Shown one piece after another: positions 22,322-30,862 of a stretch of 34,473 nucleotides of DNA. Position numbers and translations under genes: made by a program. A model generated the notes under the pieces. That model ran no database searches and was not told the DNA's origin. It worked only from the letters and a program-made list of their open reading frames with translations. How positions within the stretch are numbered: position 1 is the first letter of the stretch; the number at the start of each line of letters is the position of its first letter. This DNA is from a virus, in the IMG/VR virus record IMGVR_UViG_3300043435_000278, positions 1-34,473 of that record; one strand, 5' to 3'.

Positions 22322-23022
22322 TGAAAATTGCCTTTTGCACATACGCAAGTAAATGTTATAAGTATTCTTACGCAGATGCTGATCGTTATTTTCATTATGC
22401 CGATAGATTAAAAGAATCATTAAAAGGTGTTGATTTTCATTTATTTACTGAAAATAACCTTAAACATCCTGGACATGCAAACTTACCTTATTCATTTAAA
22501 CCTTATGCTATTCAGCAACTTAGGAAAGATTATGACATAGTAGTGTGGGCAGATAGTTGTGTTTATTCAATTAAAGACTTAAACAAGTTTATTGAATACA
22601 TAAATATAAATGGATTTGTATTTTTTGATAATTTAGGCTACACAATCGGAGATTACACTTCAGACCAGTGCTTAACTAATTTTAACATGGATAGAAAAGA
22701 ATCCTTTGAGCACCCTATGATAATGGCTTGCTTAATGGGATTTAACTTTAAAAATCATTTAGCTACTAAATTATTCAATGAGTATTTTAAAGCAACTCAA
22801 ACATACGGAAACTATGAAGGAGACTGGACTAATGAATCAAATCAAGTTAGTAAAGATAACAGGGTAAAAGGACACCGACATGATCAATCAGTCATGAGTA
22901 TTATTTTAGCAAAAGAGAAAATAAAACCTTTACACCCTCATTCCACATTCTTTGCTTATTTTGGTAATCCAGGTCACTTACCTCATGCAGAATCAGTTTG
23001 TTTACTTAGTCAAGGATATTAA
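22321..23022 (+). CDS. Glycosyltransferase-like protein (GT-A, GT8-like outline)
   Basis: The 233-residue protein has FCTYAS at the first strand, SFKPYAIQQLRKDYDIVVWA leading into DS at 78-79 (WADS as DxD-like site), FFDNLGYTIGDYTS and the C-terminal GHRHDQSVMSIILAKEKI block typical of GT-A enzymes of the galactosyl type. The function is assigned by these motifs and the operon. It ends 1 nt into the next gene. Confidence 0.65.
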   Translation: MKIAFCTYASKCYKYSYADADRYFHYADRLKESLKGVDFHLFTENNLKHPGHANLPYSFKPYAIQQLRKDYDIVVWADSCVYSIKDLNKFIEYININGFVFFDNLGYTIGDYTSDQCLTNFNMDRKESFEHPMIMACLMGFNFKNHLATKLFNEYFKATQTYGNYEGDWTNESNQVSKDNRVKGHRHDQSVMSIILAKEKIKPLHPHSTFFAYFGNPGHLPHAESVCLLSQGY

Positions 23023-23246
23023 TGATACAACTACTTGCAACTACTTACATAATAGCAAAATACATTCCTAAGCCTAAATGGTTAATGAGAAAACCTTTCA
23101 CCTGTCCGCTATGTTTAACTTATTGGAGTTTCTTAATTTATCAAATAATAAACTTTACAACTTATTTTGATTTATTGACTATTCCTTTTACCTTTGCTTT
23201 ATTGGCATCACTAATTGAACAGGTAAACGATAGGTATTTATTATGA
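23022..23246 (+). CDS. Small membrane protein with CPLC motif (DUF1360-like)
   Basis: 74 residues with hydrophobic segments around residues 2-13, 31-44 and 50-65. The FTCPLCLTYWSF motif (CxxC followed by W) is the mark of DUF1360-type membrane proteins seen in phages and Bacillus. It overlaps the next gene by 4 nt. Its role is unknown; a membrane-bound partner of the sugar enzymes is one option. Confidence 0.55.
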   Translation: MIQLLATTYIIAKYIPKPKWLMRKPFTCPLCLTYWSFLIYQIINFTTYFDLLTIPFTFALLASLIEQVNDRYLL

Positions 23247-23440
23247 TTCCACAAAACATAGCAGAGCAGTTAATCAAATGGGAGCAGATGGGTAAGAACT
23301 ACTCACCTACTTTTAATTGGACTGAACTAAATGAACTTGCTATTAAATGTGGGAACAGTCCTTTTAATTTAGGTTGTGGAGATTGCAGAAAACAACTACT
23401 CGAATACTTACTTGCAGTTATAAAAGAAAATGAAAAGTAA
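23243..23440 (+). CDS. Small Cys-containing protein (65 residues)
   Basis: A helical protein with three Cys near its middle (IKCGNSPFNLGCGDCRKQLL), of which CGDC is a CxxC pair. It may bind a metal. It is coupled to both neighbours (ATGA upstream, 11-nt overlap downstream). No family is known to me. Confidence 0.5.
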   Translation: MIPQNIAEQLIKWEQMGKNYSPTFNWTELNELAIKCGNSPFNLGCGDCRKQLLEYLLAVIKENEK

Positions 23441-23591
23441 TATAAAATTAATTAATGCAATTATTTTTACTTTATTGTTTGGAGCAATACCTTACATGTT
23501 TAATTGTAATAAATTAACATTAATTATTATATCAATACTTTTTTCTTTATTTTTAAGTTATTATTTATTTATTTATGGAGAGCGTAAATAA
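23430..23591 (+). CDS. Small membrane protein (53 residues)
   Basis: Covers the otherwise empty space 23441-23574. Two hydrophobic helices (INAIIFTLLFGAIPYMF and TLIIISILFSLFLSYYLFIY) joined by FNCNK, with a positive N-terminus (KSNIK) and GERK end. It overlaps both neighbouring genes (11 and 17 nt), which supports it as a real gene. A second holin or an anti-superinfection protein are options. Confidence 0.55.
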   Translation: MKSNIKLINAIIFTLLFGAIPYMFNCNKLTLIIISILFSLFLSYYLFIYGERK

Positions 23592-23778
23592 CCCAAAACA
23601 CTATGGAGGGAATACAACCTATGAAGCTATTAAAGTAATAGAAGCATGGGAACTAAACTTTCATTTGGGCAATGTAGTTAAGTACATAAGCAGAGCAGGT
23701 AAAAAAGATACAAATAAGACCAAAGAGGACTTATTAAAGGCTCAATGGTATTTAGATAGATATATTGGTACTTTATAA
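23575..23778 (+). CDS. DUF3310 protein (SaV-like / gp1.7-related)
   Basis: The whole 67-residue protein matches the DUF3310 signature: NPKHYGG, YEAIKVIEAWELNFHLGNVV, KYISRAGKKDT and EDLLKAQWYLDRYI. The family includes nucleotide-kinase-linked phage proteins of the T7 gp1.7 type. It may take part in nucleotide metabolism. It directly precedes the terminase genes; a near-match GGTACTTTAT covers its last codons. Confidence 0.85.
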   Translation: MESVNNPKHYGGNTTYEAIKVIEAWELNFHLGNVVKYISRAGKKDTNKTKEDLLKAQWYLDRYIGTL

Positions 23779-23783
23779 ATAAA

Positions 23784-24161
23784 ATGAGCGACAAATCCGA
23801 CACATTAAAAGCAAAGATGTTAGATGCACTTGAAAAGCATTTAAACATTGTTACTACTGCATGTAAAGAGGTAGGAATACATCGTGATACTCATTATGAA
23901 TGGTTAAAGAAAGATAAAGAGTATAAACGTAAAGTAAAAGAGATTGACAATGTAGCTTTGGACTTTGCAGAGTCAGCTTTGCACCAACAGATAAAAAAAG
24001 GAAATCCGTTATCTACAATGTTTTATTTAAAATGTAAAGCGAAGAAAAGAGGTTACATTGAGCAACAGGATGTTAAGATAACTGGCAATATGAAATTTAA
24101 GGCAGACTTTGGCGAAAGCAATACTATACACACCACACAAGAATCAGAAGATAATACATGA
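23784..24161 (+). CDS. terS: Terminase small subunit
   Basis: This 125-residue helical protein starts with a DNA-recognition HTH: LNIVTTACKEVGIHRDTHYE and WLKKDKEYKRKVKEID (~21-56), the pattern of phBC6A51-type small terminases, followed by an oligomerisation helix (VALDFAESALHQQIKKGNPL) and a loose C-terminus. It lies directly upstream of the large subunit and overlaps it by 53 nt. Confidence 0.8.
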   Translation: MSDKSDTLKAKMLDALEKHLNIVTTACKEVGIHRDTHYEWLKKDKEYKRKVKEIDNVALDFAESALHQQIKKGNPLSTMFYLKCKAKKRGYIEQQDVKITGNMKFKADFGESNTIHTTQESEDNT

Positions 24162-25314
24162 TGCTATAAATAATGGCAATCAAAAGTATTATGTTATTAA
24201 TATAGGCAGGCAGTTTGGGAAAACCTTACTTGCTTTGAATCAACTTTTATTCTGGGCATTAAACAATAAGAAAGTTAAATGTGCATGGGTTTCACCGGTA
24301 TACAAACAATCAAAGAAAGTATTTGAAGAAGTTTATAAAGCATTTGCACGAAGACCAGAGATTTACCGAAAGGTAAATCAATCTGACTTAATACTCGAAT
24401 ACATAACAGGATCAACTATTCAATTTTTTAGTTCAGAGCGATTTGATAACATTCGTGGTTTCACATTCGATTATCTGGTATGTGACGAGTTTGCATTCAT
24501 GGATGAAAAAGCATGGACTGAAGTATTAAGAGCAACTGTACTTGTAAAAGGTAAAAAAGTATTATTAATTAGCACTCCAAAAGGTAAAAACCATTTTTAC
24601 CAGATGCACCAACTTGATGGCATCAATAATCAGTACAAGTCCTTTACAATGACTTCCTACGATAACCCAATGATTAACCCGAAAGAGATTGACGATGCAA
24701 AACTGACTTTACCCGAAATGATATTCAGGCAGGAGTATTTAGCGGAGTTTGTAGATGGTGGCCAGATGCTATTTAACAACCGACAACATTCGGATAACAA
24801 ACCATTAGGCAAATGTTATGGCGGTATTGACTTAGGTAGAGCAGATGACTACTCAGTACTTTCAATATTCAATGAAAGAGGTGAGCAGATATTTATTGAA
24901 CGCTGGAGACATAACGATTGGAACAGCATTATAAAAGCAATAGCAAGTAAATTAAAAGAGTTTCAAGTAAACACTACCATAGTTGAGGTTAATTCAATAG
25001 GTGATGTTATATTTGAGTTACTGCAAAAGGAATGCGGAAGCTATACACGTATTGAGCCATTTATCACAACTGCATTAAGTAAAAAGGAAATAGTTGAAAG
25101 TTTAATAGTGGCAAACCAAAACAAAGAAGTGATATTTACCAATGTGGACTGGTTAGACAAAGAACTTGAAATGTTCACATACGAATACAACCCAAAAACA
25201 AGAAACATAAAATACAGCGCACCTAATGGATTCCATGATGATGGGGTAATGGCTACATGCCTATCATACCATTGTTACCTGCAGAATGCAAAAGGGCGAT
25301 ACATATTAATTTAA
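24109..25314 (+). CDS. terL: Terminase large subunit (TTG start)
   Basis: Packaging motor and nuclease. Walker A GRQFGKT (33-39), Walker B YLVCDE (122-127), coupling motif ISTPKG (154-159). Nuclease half: D241 in GGIDLGR, E293 in IVEVN, D377/D378 in FHDDG. The frame has no ATG near its start: the conserved YTPHKNQKIIHDAI begins at residue 7, so TTG at 24109 is the best start, inside the small-subunit gene. At 401 residues it is compact. A TTG start inside the overlap may keep its level low. Confidence 0.9.
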   Translation: MAKAILYTPHKNQKIIHDAINNGNQKYYVINIGRQFGKTLLALNQLLFWALNNKKVKCAWVSPVYKQSKKVFEEVYKAFARRPEIYRKVNQSDLILEYITGSTIQFFSSERFDNIRGFTFDYLVCDEFAFMDEKAWTEVLRATVLVKGKKVLLISTPKGKNHFYQMHQLDGINNQYKSFTMTSYDNPMINPKEIDDAKLTLPEMIFRQEYLAEFVDGGQMLFNNRQHSDNKPLGKCYGGIDLGRADDYSVLSIFNERGEQIFIERWRHNDWNSIIKAIASKLKEFQVNTTIVEVNSIGDVIFELLQKECGSYTRIEPFITTALSKKEIVESLIVANQNKEVIFTNVDWLDKELEMFTYEYNPKTRNIKYSAPNGFHDDGVMATCLSYHCYLQNAKGRYILI

Positions 25315-25317
25315 AAA

Positions 25318-25326
25318 GGTACTTAT
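25318..25326 (+). promoter_or_regulatory. GGTACTTAT motif before the tail assembly chaperone
   Basis: An exact copy 4 nt after the terminase stop and 2 nt before the next ATG, preceded by TTTAAAAA. Too close to the start for a standard promoter with leader, unless the message is nearly leaderless. Confidence 0.45.
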
Positions 25327-25328
25327 TT

Positions 25329-25952
25329 ATGATGAAGCTATCAATACCCAATAGTTGGCAGAATATATCAATTGAGAAATTTCCATTGATATTTGATGTT
25401 ATTCGTGATGACTTAGACGATAACGAAAAGAATATAAGAATATTATCTATACTATCCGATGTTAATGTAAATGAAATAAAAAAGATAAACATAGAGGGTA
25501 TAAAGAAATTAATTGATAAAATTCAATTTGTATTTAAAATGGAGTTTCCAAAAGAGAAACATAAATTTAAGCACAATGGGTTAAATTGGGTAGTTAATTA
25601 CGATATAACTAAAATAAGTGCAGGAGATTTTATATCATTAAGTAAGCTAACAGAAAACGAAGATGCTATAATTAATAACCTGCCACAAATAGTAGCAGTA
25701 TTTATTCAGCCATTCAGGTATAAGTGGTTTAGAGTAGATGCTATTGAAATGGATTATACAGCAAAGGTTAATCATTTAAAGAGTGTAGATGTTGGAACGA
25801 TATATCCGATAGCGGTTTTTTTTTGCTCAATTATCGGCAGTTTATCAATAGATATAGAGGACTATTTGGAAAAGCAAACTCAGGAGGTGAAGAAGATATT
25901 GATGAACGAACTGAACAGCAAAAGCACAATGAATACTGGGGATGGTACATAA
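25329..25952 (+). CDS. Tail assembly chaperone, zero-frame product
   Basis: 207 residues in the zero frame, starting MMKLSIPNSW; ATG at 25329 or 25332. It is an alpha/beta protein (VNYDITKISAGDFISLSKLT in the middle) two steps before further tail genes and upstream of the tape measure, the typical place of gpG-type chaperones. It carries a T9 run at 25816-25824 around codon 163-165. Slippage there gives a longer product (next entry). The zero-frame end (LEKQTQEVKKILMNELNSKS) continues for 42 residues after the slip. Confidence 0.6.
   Translation: MMKLSIPNSWQNISIEKFPLIFDVIRDDLDDNEKNIRILSILSDVNVNEIKKINIEGIKKLIDKIQFVFKMEFPKEKHKFKHNGLNWVVNYDITKISAGDFISLSKLTENEDAIINNLPQIVAVFIQPFRYKWFRVDAIEMDYTAKVNHLKSVDVGTIYPIAVFFCSIIGSLSIDIEDYLEKQTQEVKKILMNELNSKSTMNTGDGT
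25817..25823 (+). other. Probable -1 ribosomal frameshift site (T TTT TTT)
   Basis: In the zero frame the codons read GTT TTT TTT TGC, so the heptamer T TTT TTT is a canonical X XXY YYZ slippery sequence. A -1 slip enters the overlapping frame that is open to 26077. The run is nine T long in all. Confidence 0.65.
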
Positions 25953-26077
25953 CATTGGACTTAATTTCTGATAACGATAGAACAAAATGGGATTATTACT
26001 TACAGATGAATATAGTTTCTTTTTTAAATTATTTAAGTTACTTCAAAGATAAAGGCAAATGGCAGTCGGCAAATTAA
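25823..26077 (+). CDS. Frameshifted C-terminal extension of the tail assembly chaperone (GT-type)
   Basis: This frame has no ATG and begins at the slip site; it encodes 84 residues, so the fusion would be about 249 residues. It ends WGWYITLDLISDNDRTKWDY followed by VSFLNYLSYFKDKGK, a Trp/Asp-rich pattern that I know from chaperone extensions of siphoviruses (W..L...L..D..K then LNYL.Y.KDK). Such gpGT-like products recruit tail tube subunits and tape measure protein. It overlaps the next gene by 19 nt. Confidence 0.6.
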   Translation: MLNYRQFINRYRGLFGKANSGGEEDIDERTEQQKHNEYWGWYITLDLISDNDRTKWDYYLQMNIVSFLNYLSYFKDKGKWQSAN

Positions 26078-26580
26078 ATGAAAAATCACGTAAGGAATTA
26101 GATGATTTTTTAACCGATACAGAAGATAGTATTGATACATCGTTAAATGATAGTATTAATAAGTTTTTAAAAAGAGTTAAAAAAAATATTTATAAATATG
26201 GTTTTGATGCAAGTGGTAATTTATATCAGTCTTTAAAATCATTACCTACAAAGAAACGTGATGGCTTATTAACTGCTCGTGTTGAGATAGCTGACTATTG
26301 GGAGGATTTAGAAAATGGAACTAAACCAAAAGGATATACAAAAGAAAACAGAAAACAATTACAGCCACGTATTTTAGCGTGGATAAATACAAAAGATAGT
26401 TTACTCGCAATTGCTAATGATGAAAAAGAAAAAAAGAGTTTATCCTATGCAATAGCAACTAATATATTAAAAAACGGAACAATTAAAAGATTTAATTACA
26501 GAGGTAAAAAATTCTTAACCGATGAATTACCACAATTAGAAAAAGACTTTATTGAAGAATTTTCAAAACCTGAAGAATAA
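26059..26580 (+). CDS. HK97 gp10-like tail/neck component
   Basis: A 173-residue protein with a helical N-terminus (EKSRKELDDFLTDTEDSID), the ASGNLYQSLKSLPTKKRDGL segment, ARVEIADYWEDLENGTKPKG and FNYRGKKFLTDELPQLEKD, the general outline of gp10-like neck or tail-completion proteins (NGT near a W/Y-rich middle, then a helix). It overlaps the chaperone extension. The class is tentative. Confidence 0.5.
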   Translation: MAVGKLNEKSRKELDDFLTDTEDSIDTSLNDSINKFLKRVKKNIYKYGFDASGNLYQSLKSLPTKKRDGLLTARVEIADYWEDLENGTKPKGYTKENRKQLQPRILAWINTKDSLLAIANDEKEKKSLSYAIATNILKNGTIKRFNYRGKKFLTDELPQLEKDFIEEFSKPEE

Positions 26581-27800
26581 TGGCACTACAAATATACAAT
26601 ACACCTAACAGCTACGCACCAGCTTATAACCAAATGATATTTACATTAAGCAGTGATAATGTAGCACAACCTAATTTTAGATACATAGCCGATGTTTACA
26701 TGAATGGGAGCAGTGAATATACACGTTTGCAATGCGCACCTAATCCAACTAACAGTAGCGGTGTTTTCGATATAAGTGGAATTGCTCAAAACTTTTTAAG
26801 TCAGGATGCTGATGACAATACAACCACTTTTAAACAATGTGGAAACTCAATAGCTTACTATCAAGTGCAGTTTGGTGAACAGTATGGTGCGAGTAGTGGA
26901 ATAACTAACTACACTAACCTTACAAATAGAACAGGATATTGTTTTAATGGGATATTTGATCCATTATTATTTTTAGACTTTGCAACTAACACTTATGTTT
27001 TAAATAGTTCATCTACTCAATTCTTAACAGATAGGCCTACATTTGAAACGAGGTCAGGTGAGAAACTTATTTTAGGTTTTATGGTTAGTGCTGAAGCTGT
27101 TGCTTACAATTTAGAAATAATTAGTTACTATGACGATGGTACTATATTTAATACAGTAAGGACAACTAATCCTTACAATAGTTTATTAAATAGAGCAGAT
27201 AGAAGTATTAATGTACGTGTTGACCATGACTGGTTAAGTAGTTTGGTTAATGCCGATTTATCGTTTGGTAGCACTCCAATATTTTCAGCAAGTTATGATT
27301 ATTACGATGTAAGGATAAAAAGTTTAGCAGGAACAGTAGTAAGTGAAACGATTAGGATTTATCCAGGAGAAGATATTTGTACTAAGTATTCACCGATTAG
27401 ATTTAAGTTTATGAATAATTATGGTAAATACGATTACTTTACTTTCACCAATGCAAAGACAAAAACAACTGCTATAAAACGTAACACATTTAAAAGTAAT
27501 CCGAATGATTGGAGTGGTGTTAATTACAATTACAATCGAATGAGTAGGGGAGTTGTACAATATGAAACTATTTTAGATGATACGATTACAATTCAATCAG
27601 ACTGGATAACAGAAGCTGAATCCGCATGGTTGGAACAATTAGTTACAAGTCCCGATGTTTATATTTACGAGGGTGCTAATTTAGTTTCAGTTAATATTAC
27701 TGATTCAAGTTATGCGACTAAGTACGTTGCAAGTGAGCAGTTATTTAATTTAAGTGTAACATTCCAATATTCACAAAATAGAAAAAGACAAAGAAGATGA
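26580..27800 (+). CDS. Tail tip / baseplate protein (406 residues)
   Basis: The 406-residue protein is beta-rich with a Tyr/Asn/Thr bias and a Cys pair near residues 80 and 119, looking like a distal tail or baseplate wedge protein. It lies 1 nt after the preceding stop and overlaps the next large tail gene by 4 nt. SRGVVQYETILDDTITIQSD near 320-340 and a WLEQLVTSPDVYIYEG segment suggest a C-terminal beta-sandwich. I recognise no family by name. Confidence 0.5.
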   Translation: MALQIYNTPNSYAPAYNQMIFTLSSDNVAQPNFRYIADVYMNGSSEYTRLQCAPNPTNSSGVFDISGIAQNFLSQDADDNTTTFKQCGNSIAYYQVQFGEQYGASSGITNYTNLTNRTGYCFNGIFDPLLFLDFATNTYVLNSSSTQFLTDRPTFETRSGEKLILGFMVSAEAVAYNLEIISYYDDGTIFNTVRTTNPYNSLLNRADRSINVRVDHDWLSSLVNADLSFGSTPIFSASYDYYDVRIKSLAGTVVSETIRIYPGEDICTKYSPIRFKFMNNYGKYDYFTFTNAKTKTTAIKRNTFKSNPNDWSGVNYNYNRMSRGVVQYETILDDTITIQSDWITEAESAWLEQLVTSPDVYIYEGANLVSVNITDSSYATKYVASEQLFNLSVTFQYSQNRKRQRR

Positions 27801-30718
27801 TACTAACAAGAATTTACATTAATAATGAAGAGATAGATTTAAAAGACGATGTATCAATTCCTCTTAACTTCAATATTGCGGATATACGTGAACCTGAAAA
27901 GAAAAGCACTACATGGAGCAAGACTGTTGTATTACCTGGTTCTTCGTTTAACAATAATCTATTTTCAAATATATGGAATGTTAATGCAGTCATTGATAGT
28001 TCAGGCACTACTAACTTTAATCCAAACTTTAATCCGAATCTAAAAGCAAAGGCAGAAATATATTATAACAATGCTTTGCAGTTTACCGGTATTTGCCAAT
28101 TGCTGAATGTAAATGTTACCGATAAATACGAAGTTGAGTATGAGGTAGCTTTCTTTGGTGAACTTCAAAACATTTATCAATTCTTTACAAATAAGTTTTT
28201 GAGGGATATAGACTTAACTCAGTACGACCATAAATACACTTTACACAATCAGTATTTAAGTTGGCTTACTGATTATACAAATGGATATGTTTATCCACAT
28301 ATTGATTATGGATATTCGGTAAATAGTCAGTTTAGAGTTGAGCATATTTTCCCTGCTATCTACATTAAGACTATTTTAGATAAAATGTTTAGTGAAGCTG
28401 GATATAGTTATCAGTCCAACTTCTTTGATAGTGAAATGTTCAAACATTTGATATTGCCCTATTCAGGTTTATCTACTTTAAAGCTAACAGCTGAGCAAGT
28501 AAGGGAACGAACAATGCGAGCAAGTAAGGTTTCAACTCAAAGTGTTTTAAACGATTTAGTTGCACCACAAAGTCACTTAATAAGTTTCACAGATAAAACA
28601 ACACCTCCAAACTTTGATGGCGGTAATCATTGGTATGATATTAATGGCGGTGCTACATTTCAAACATTTGTAGTGCCTAAGTCAGGGACTTATAATTTAA
28701 CAGCTTACATAAAAGCTAACATAACACATCAACCGAGTACAGCGACTGCAGAATTAACTCAACCACGTAGGCATGTAGGACAAATGGGTATATTTAAAAA
28801 TACTACTCAAATGATTGCAGGCCGTAATTGTTGGATGAAAGCAATACCTGCAAATGCAAACATAGATGATTCATTTATGTTTACAGCATCAACAGGAACA
28901 GTTATTACAAGTGGCACAACTTCATTAGATAGCGAGGGAACATTTACACTTACTACTTATTTAGCTGAAAATGATATTTTACAATTCAAGTATTTAGAAG
29001 GCACAGGAGCGTATAACTTAACTCAATCAGGTAGTGTATTAATTGATAGTATTTATAAAAGTGGCGGTGTATTACAAACACATAATACTACTTCAAACTT
29101 TAATATGAATTTATTATCTGATTCATTTTTTTCTGTTTCATTAGCCGATACTAACATTCAAGAGGGTGATGACTTAACTCTAAATACTGTATTACCTGAC
29201 AAAGTACTTCAAAGTGAGTTTTTCAATTCAATAATTAAAATGTTTAATCTATTTGTCGAAATAGATAAGACTAATCCTAACAACTTAATAATAGAGCCAA
29301 GACCTACGTTTTATAGCAGTGGAGTTACACGTGACTGGTCGGATAAATTAGACTACTCAAAGGAAACTAAAATCATTCCAATGGGTGAACTTAATAATAA
29401 GACTTACCTATTTACTTACAAATCAGATACTGACTATTTCAATAACCTTTACCAAACACGCTATGCAGAAGTTTACGGACAGCAGAAGTATGATATTGAA
29501 AACGACTTTTTAAAAGGTGAGGTTAAAACAGAAGTAATATTTAGTCCAACACCTTTGGTTAATACATTAGGGCATGATAGAGTAATTTCAAAGATATACA
29601 GCGTTGATAGTAGTGGGGCAATTAAACCAACAAACGCAAACATCAGAATACTTTACTATGGCGGTTTAAAAGATACAGCATTTCAATGGTCGCACATTGC
29701 AAGTAGTGGTACTACATTAAGGACTAACTATGCTTATGCTGGTCATTTAGACGATGTTGAAAATCCTACATTTGATTTATCATTTGGAGTGCCACGAGAA
29801 GTAAATTATACACCAACACGCTATACTGCCAACAACCTATACAATAAATATTGGAGGGATTATATTGAGCAGATTGCAGATAAAGACTCTAAGTTATTTG
29901 TTGGTTACTTTTACTTAAATGAGTTTGACATTCAAGCCTTAGATTTTAGGGATAACTTTTATTTTGAAAATGAAGTTTGGAGGTTAAATAAAATAATAGA
30001 CTATGACAGAATAAACAACCAAACTACGAAATGCGAGTTTATCAAACTTAAAACATTACCACCTTACCAAGATGATAACGGAGTTGATATAAATGGCGGT
30101 TATGAAGAAATAGACAATATTAACCCTGCACCTACTTCGAGAGTTGGCACTACTTTTAATAACAACCATGTAGCAGATGGTGCAATAGTAAGTGGATTTA
30201 ACAATGTAGTTAATTCAGGTAAGGGAGTTATTGTAAGCGGTAGTGATAACTATGTAGGAGATGGTGCAACAAATGTAACGATAACAAGCTCAACTGGAGT
30301 TACTATATTAGACGGAATATCAAACGTATCTGTAACGAATAGCAGTGGGCTTACAATTATTGAATCAAATATTACTTACAATAACGGAATAAAGACTAAC
30401 AATAACGTATCTTATAAACAATACATTGCTTTATTAAGTCAAACAGGAATAACTGATCCAATAGTAAATGTTTTAGAAAATACATTGTCAGGTGAAATAA
30501 TATGGTTAAGAACAAACACCGGTGAGTATGAGGGTGAGTTAATAGGTGAGTTTACTTTTAATAAAACAACCATAAATTGTAGTAATACACAACCTGGTGA
30601 AATTAGGACAAACAGACAAAATAGTGATAAAGTAAATATTTACACTTATGATTCAACAGGAACACCTGCGGATGCACAATTACTTTATTCAACAATAGAA
30701 ATAAGAGTTTACAATTAA
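27797..30718 (+). CDS. Large tail tip protein with C-terminal beta-solenoid
   Basis: The 973-residue protein is the largest structural product. Its N-terminus (LTRIYINNEEIDLKDDVSIP, then REPEKKSTTWSKTVVLPGS) is typical of Bacteroidota phage tail proteins. The middle holds baseplate-like beta domains (to ~770). Residues ~790-880 repeat short turns such as VADGAIVSGFNNVVNSGKGV and NVTITSSTGVTILDGISNVS, a small beta-helix like those of fibre tips. The final ~90 residues form a beta-type domain. It is probably the tail-tip hub or side fibre. Confidence 0.6.
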   Translation: MILTRIYINNEEIDLKDDVSIPLNFNIADIREPEKKSTTWSKTVVLPGSSFNNNLFSNIWNVNAVIDSSGTTNFNPNFNPNLKAKAEIYYNNALQFTGICQLLNVNVTDKYEVEYEVAFFGELQNIYQFFTNKFLRDIDLTQYDHKYTLHNQYLSWLTDYTNGYVYPHIDYGYSVNSQFRVEHIFPAIYIKTILDKMFSEAGYSYQSNFFDSEMFKHLILPYSGLSTLKLTAEQVRERTMRASKVSTQSVLNDLVAPQSHLISFTDKTTPPNFDGGNHWYDINGGATFQTFVVPKSGTYNLTAYIKANITHQPSTATAELTQPRRHVGQMGIFKNTTQMIAGRNCWMKAIPANANIDDSFMFTASTGTVITSGTTSLDSEGTFTLTTYLAENDILQFKYLEGTGAYNLTQSGSVLIDSIYKSGGVLQTHNTTSNFNMNLLSDSFFSVSLADTNIQEGDDLTLNTVLPDKVLQSEFFNSIIKMFNLFVEIDKTNPNNLIIEPRPTFYSSGVTRDWSDKLDYSKETKIIPMGELNNKTYLFTYKSDTDYFNNLYQTRYAEVYGQQKYDIENDFLKGEVKTEVIFSPTPLVNTLGHDRVISKIYSVDSSGAIKPTNANIRILYYGGLKDTAFQWSHIASSGTTLRTNYAYAGHLDDVENPTFDLSFGVPREVNYTPTRYTANNLYNKYWRDYIEQIADKDSKLFVGYFYLNEFDIQALDFRDNFYFENEVWRLNKIIDYDRINNQTTKCEFIKLKTLPPYQDDNGVDINGGYEEIDNINPAPTSRVGTTFNNNHVADGAIVSGFNNVVNSGKGVIVSGSDNYVGDGATNVTITSSTGVTILDGISNVSVTNSSGLTIIESNITYNNGIKTNNNVSYKQYIALLSQTGITDPIVNVLENTLSGEIIWLRTNTGEYEGELIGEFTFNKTTINCSNTQPGEIRTNRQNSDKVNIYTYDSTGTPADAQLLYSTIEIRVYN

Positions 30719-30720
30719 AA

Positions 30721-30729
30721 GGTACTTAA
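30721..30729 (+). promoter_or_regulatory. GGTACTTAA motif (one-base variant)
   Basis: Begins 2 nt after the previous stop codon and ends 1 nt before an ATG (30731). One base differs from the other copies (last T to A). This spacing, one base from the start codon, argues that the motif itself is at or near the mRNA start or acts in translation. Confidence 0.4.
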
Positions 30730-30730
30730 T

Positions 30731-30862
30731 ATGAAAGAATTGATTTTAAAGGTTGGTAATGATTTAAAAAAAGGTTTTAAGTCAGCGCAAGTGTTGGCAA
30801 AACTATTTAATGAAAATCAATTAAATGAAAAGATAATAAAAAAGTTAAAAGGCAATGGCTAA
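30731..30862 (+). CDS. 43-residue protein before the tape measure
   Basis: A Lys-rich helical protein (LILKVGNDLKKGFKSAQVLA, KLFNENQLNEKIIKKLKGNG) that begins after the GGTACTTAA motif and overlaps the tape measure start by 8 nt. Its good start signal and coupling support a gene. It may be a small tape measure chaperone or partner. Confidence 0.6.
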   Translation: MKELILKVGNDLKKGFKSAQVLAKLFNENQLNEKIIKKLKGNG

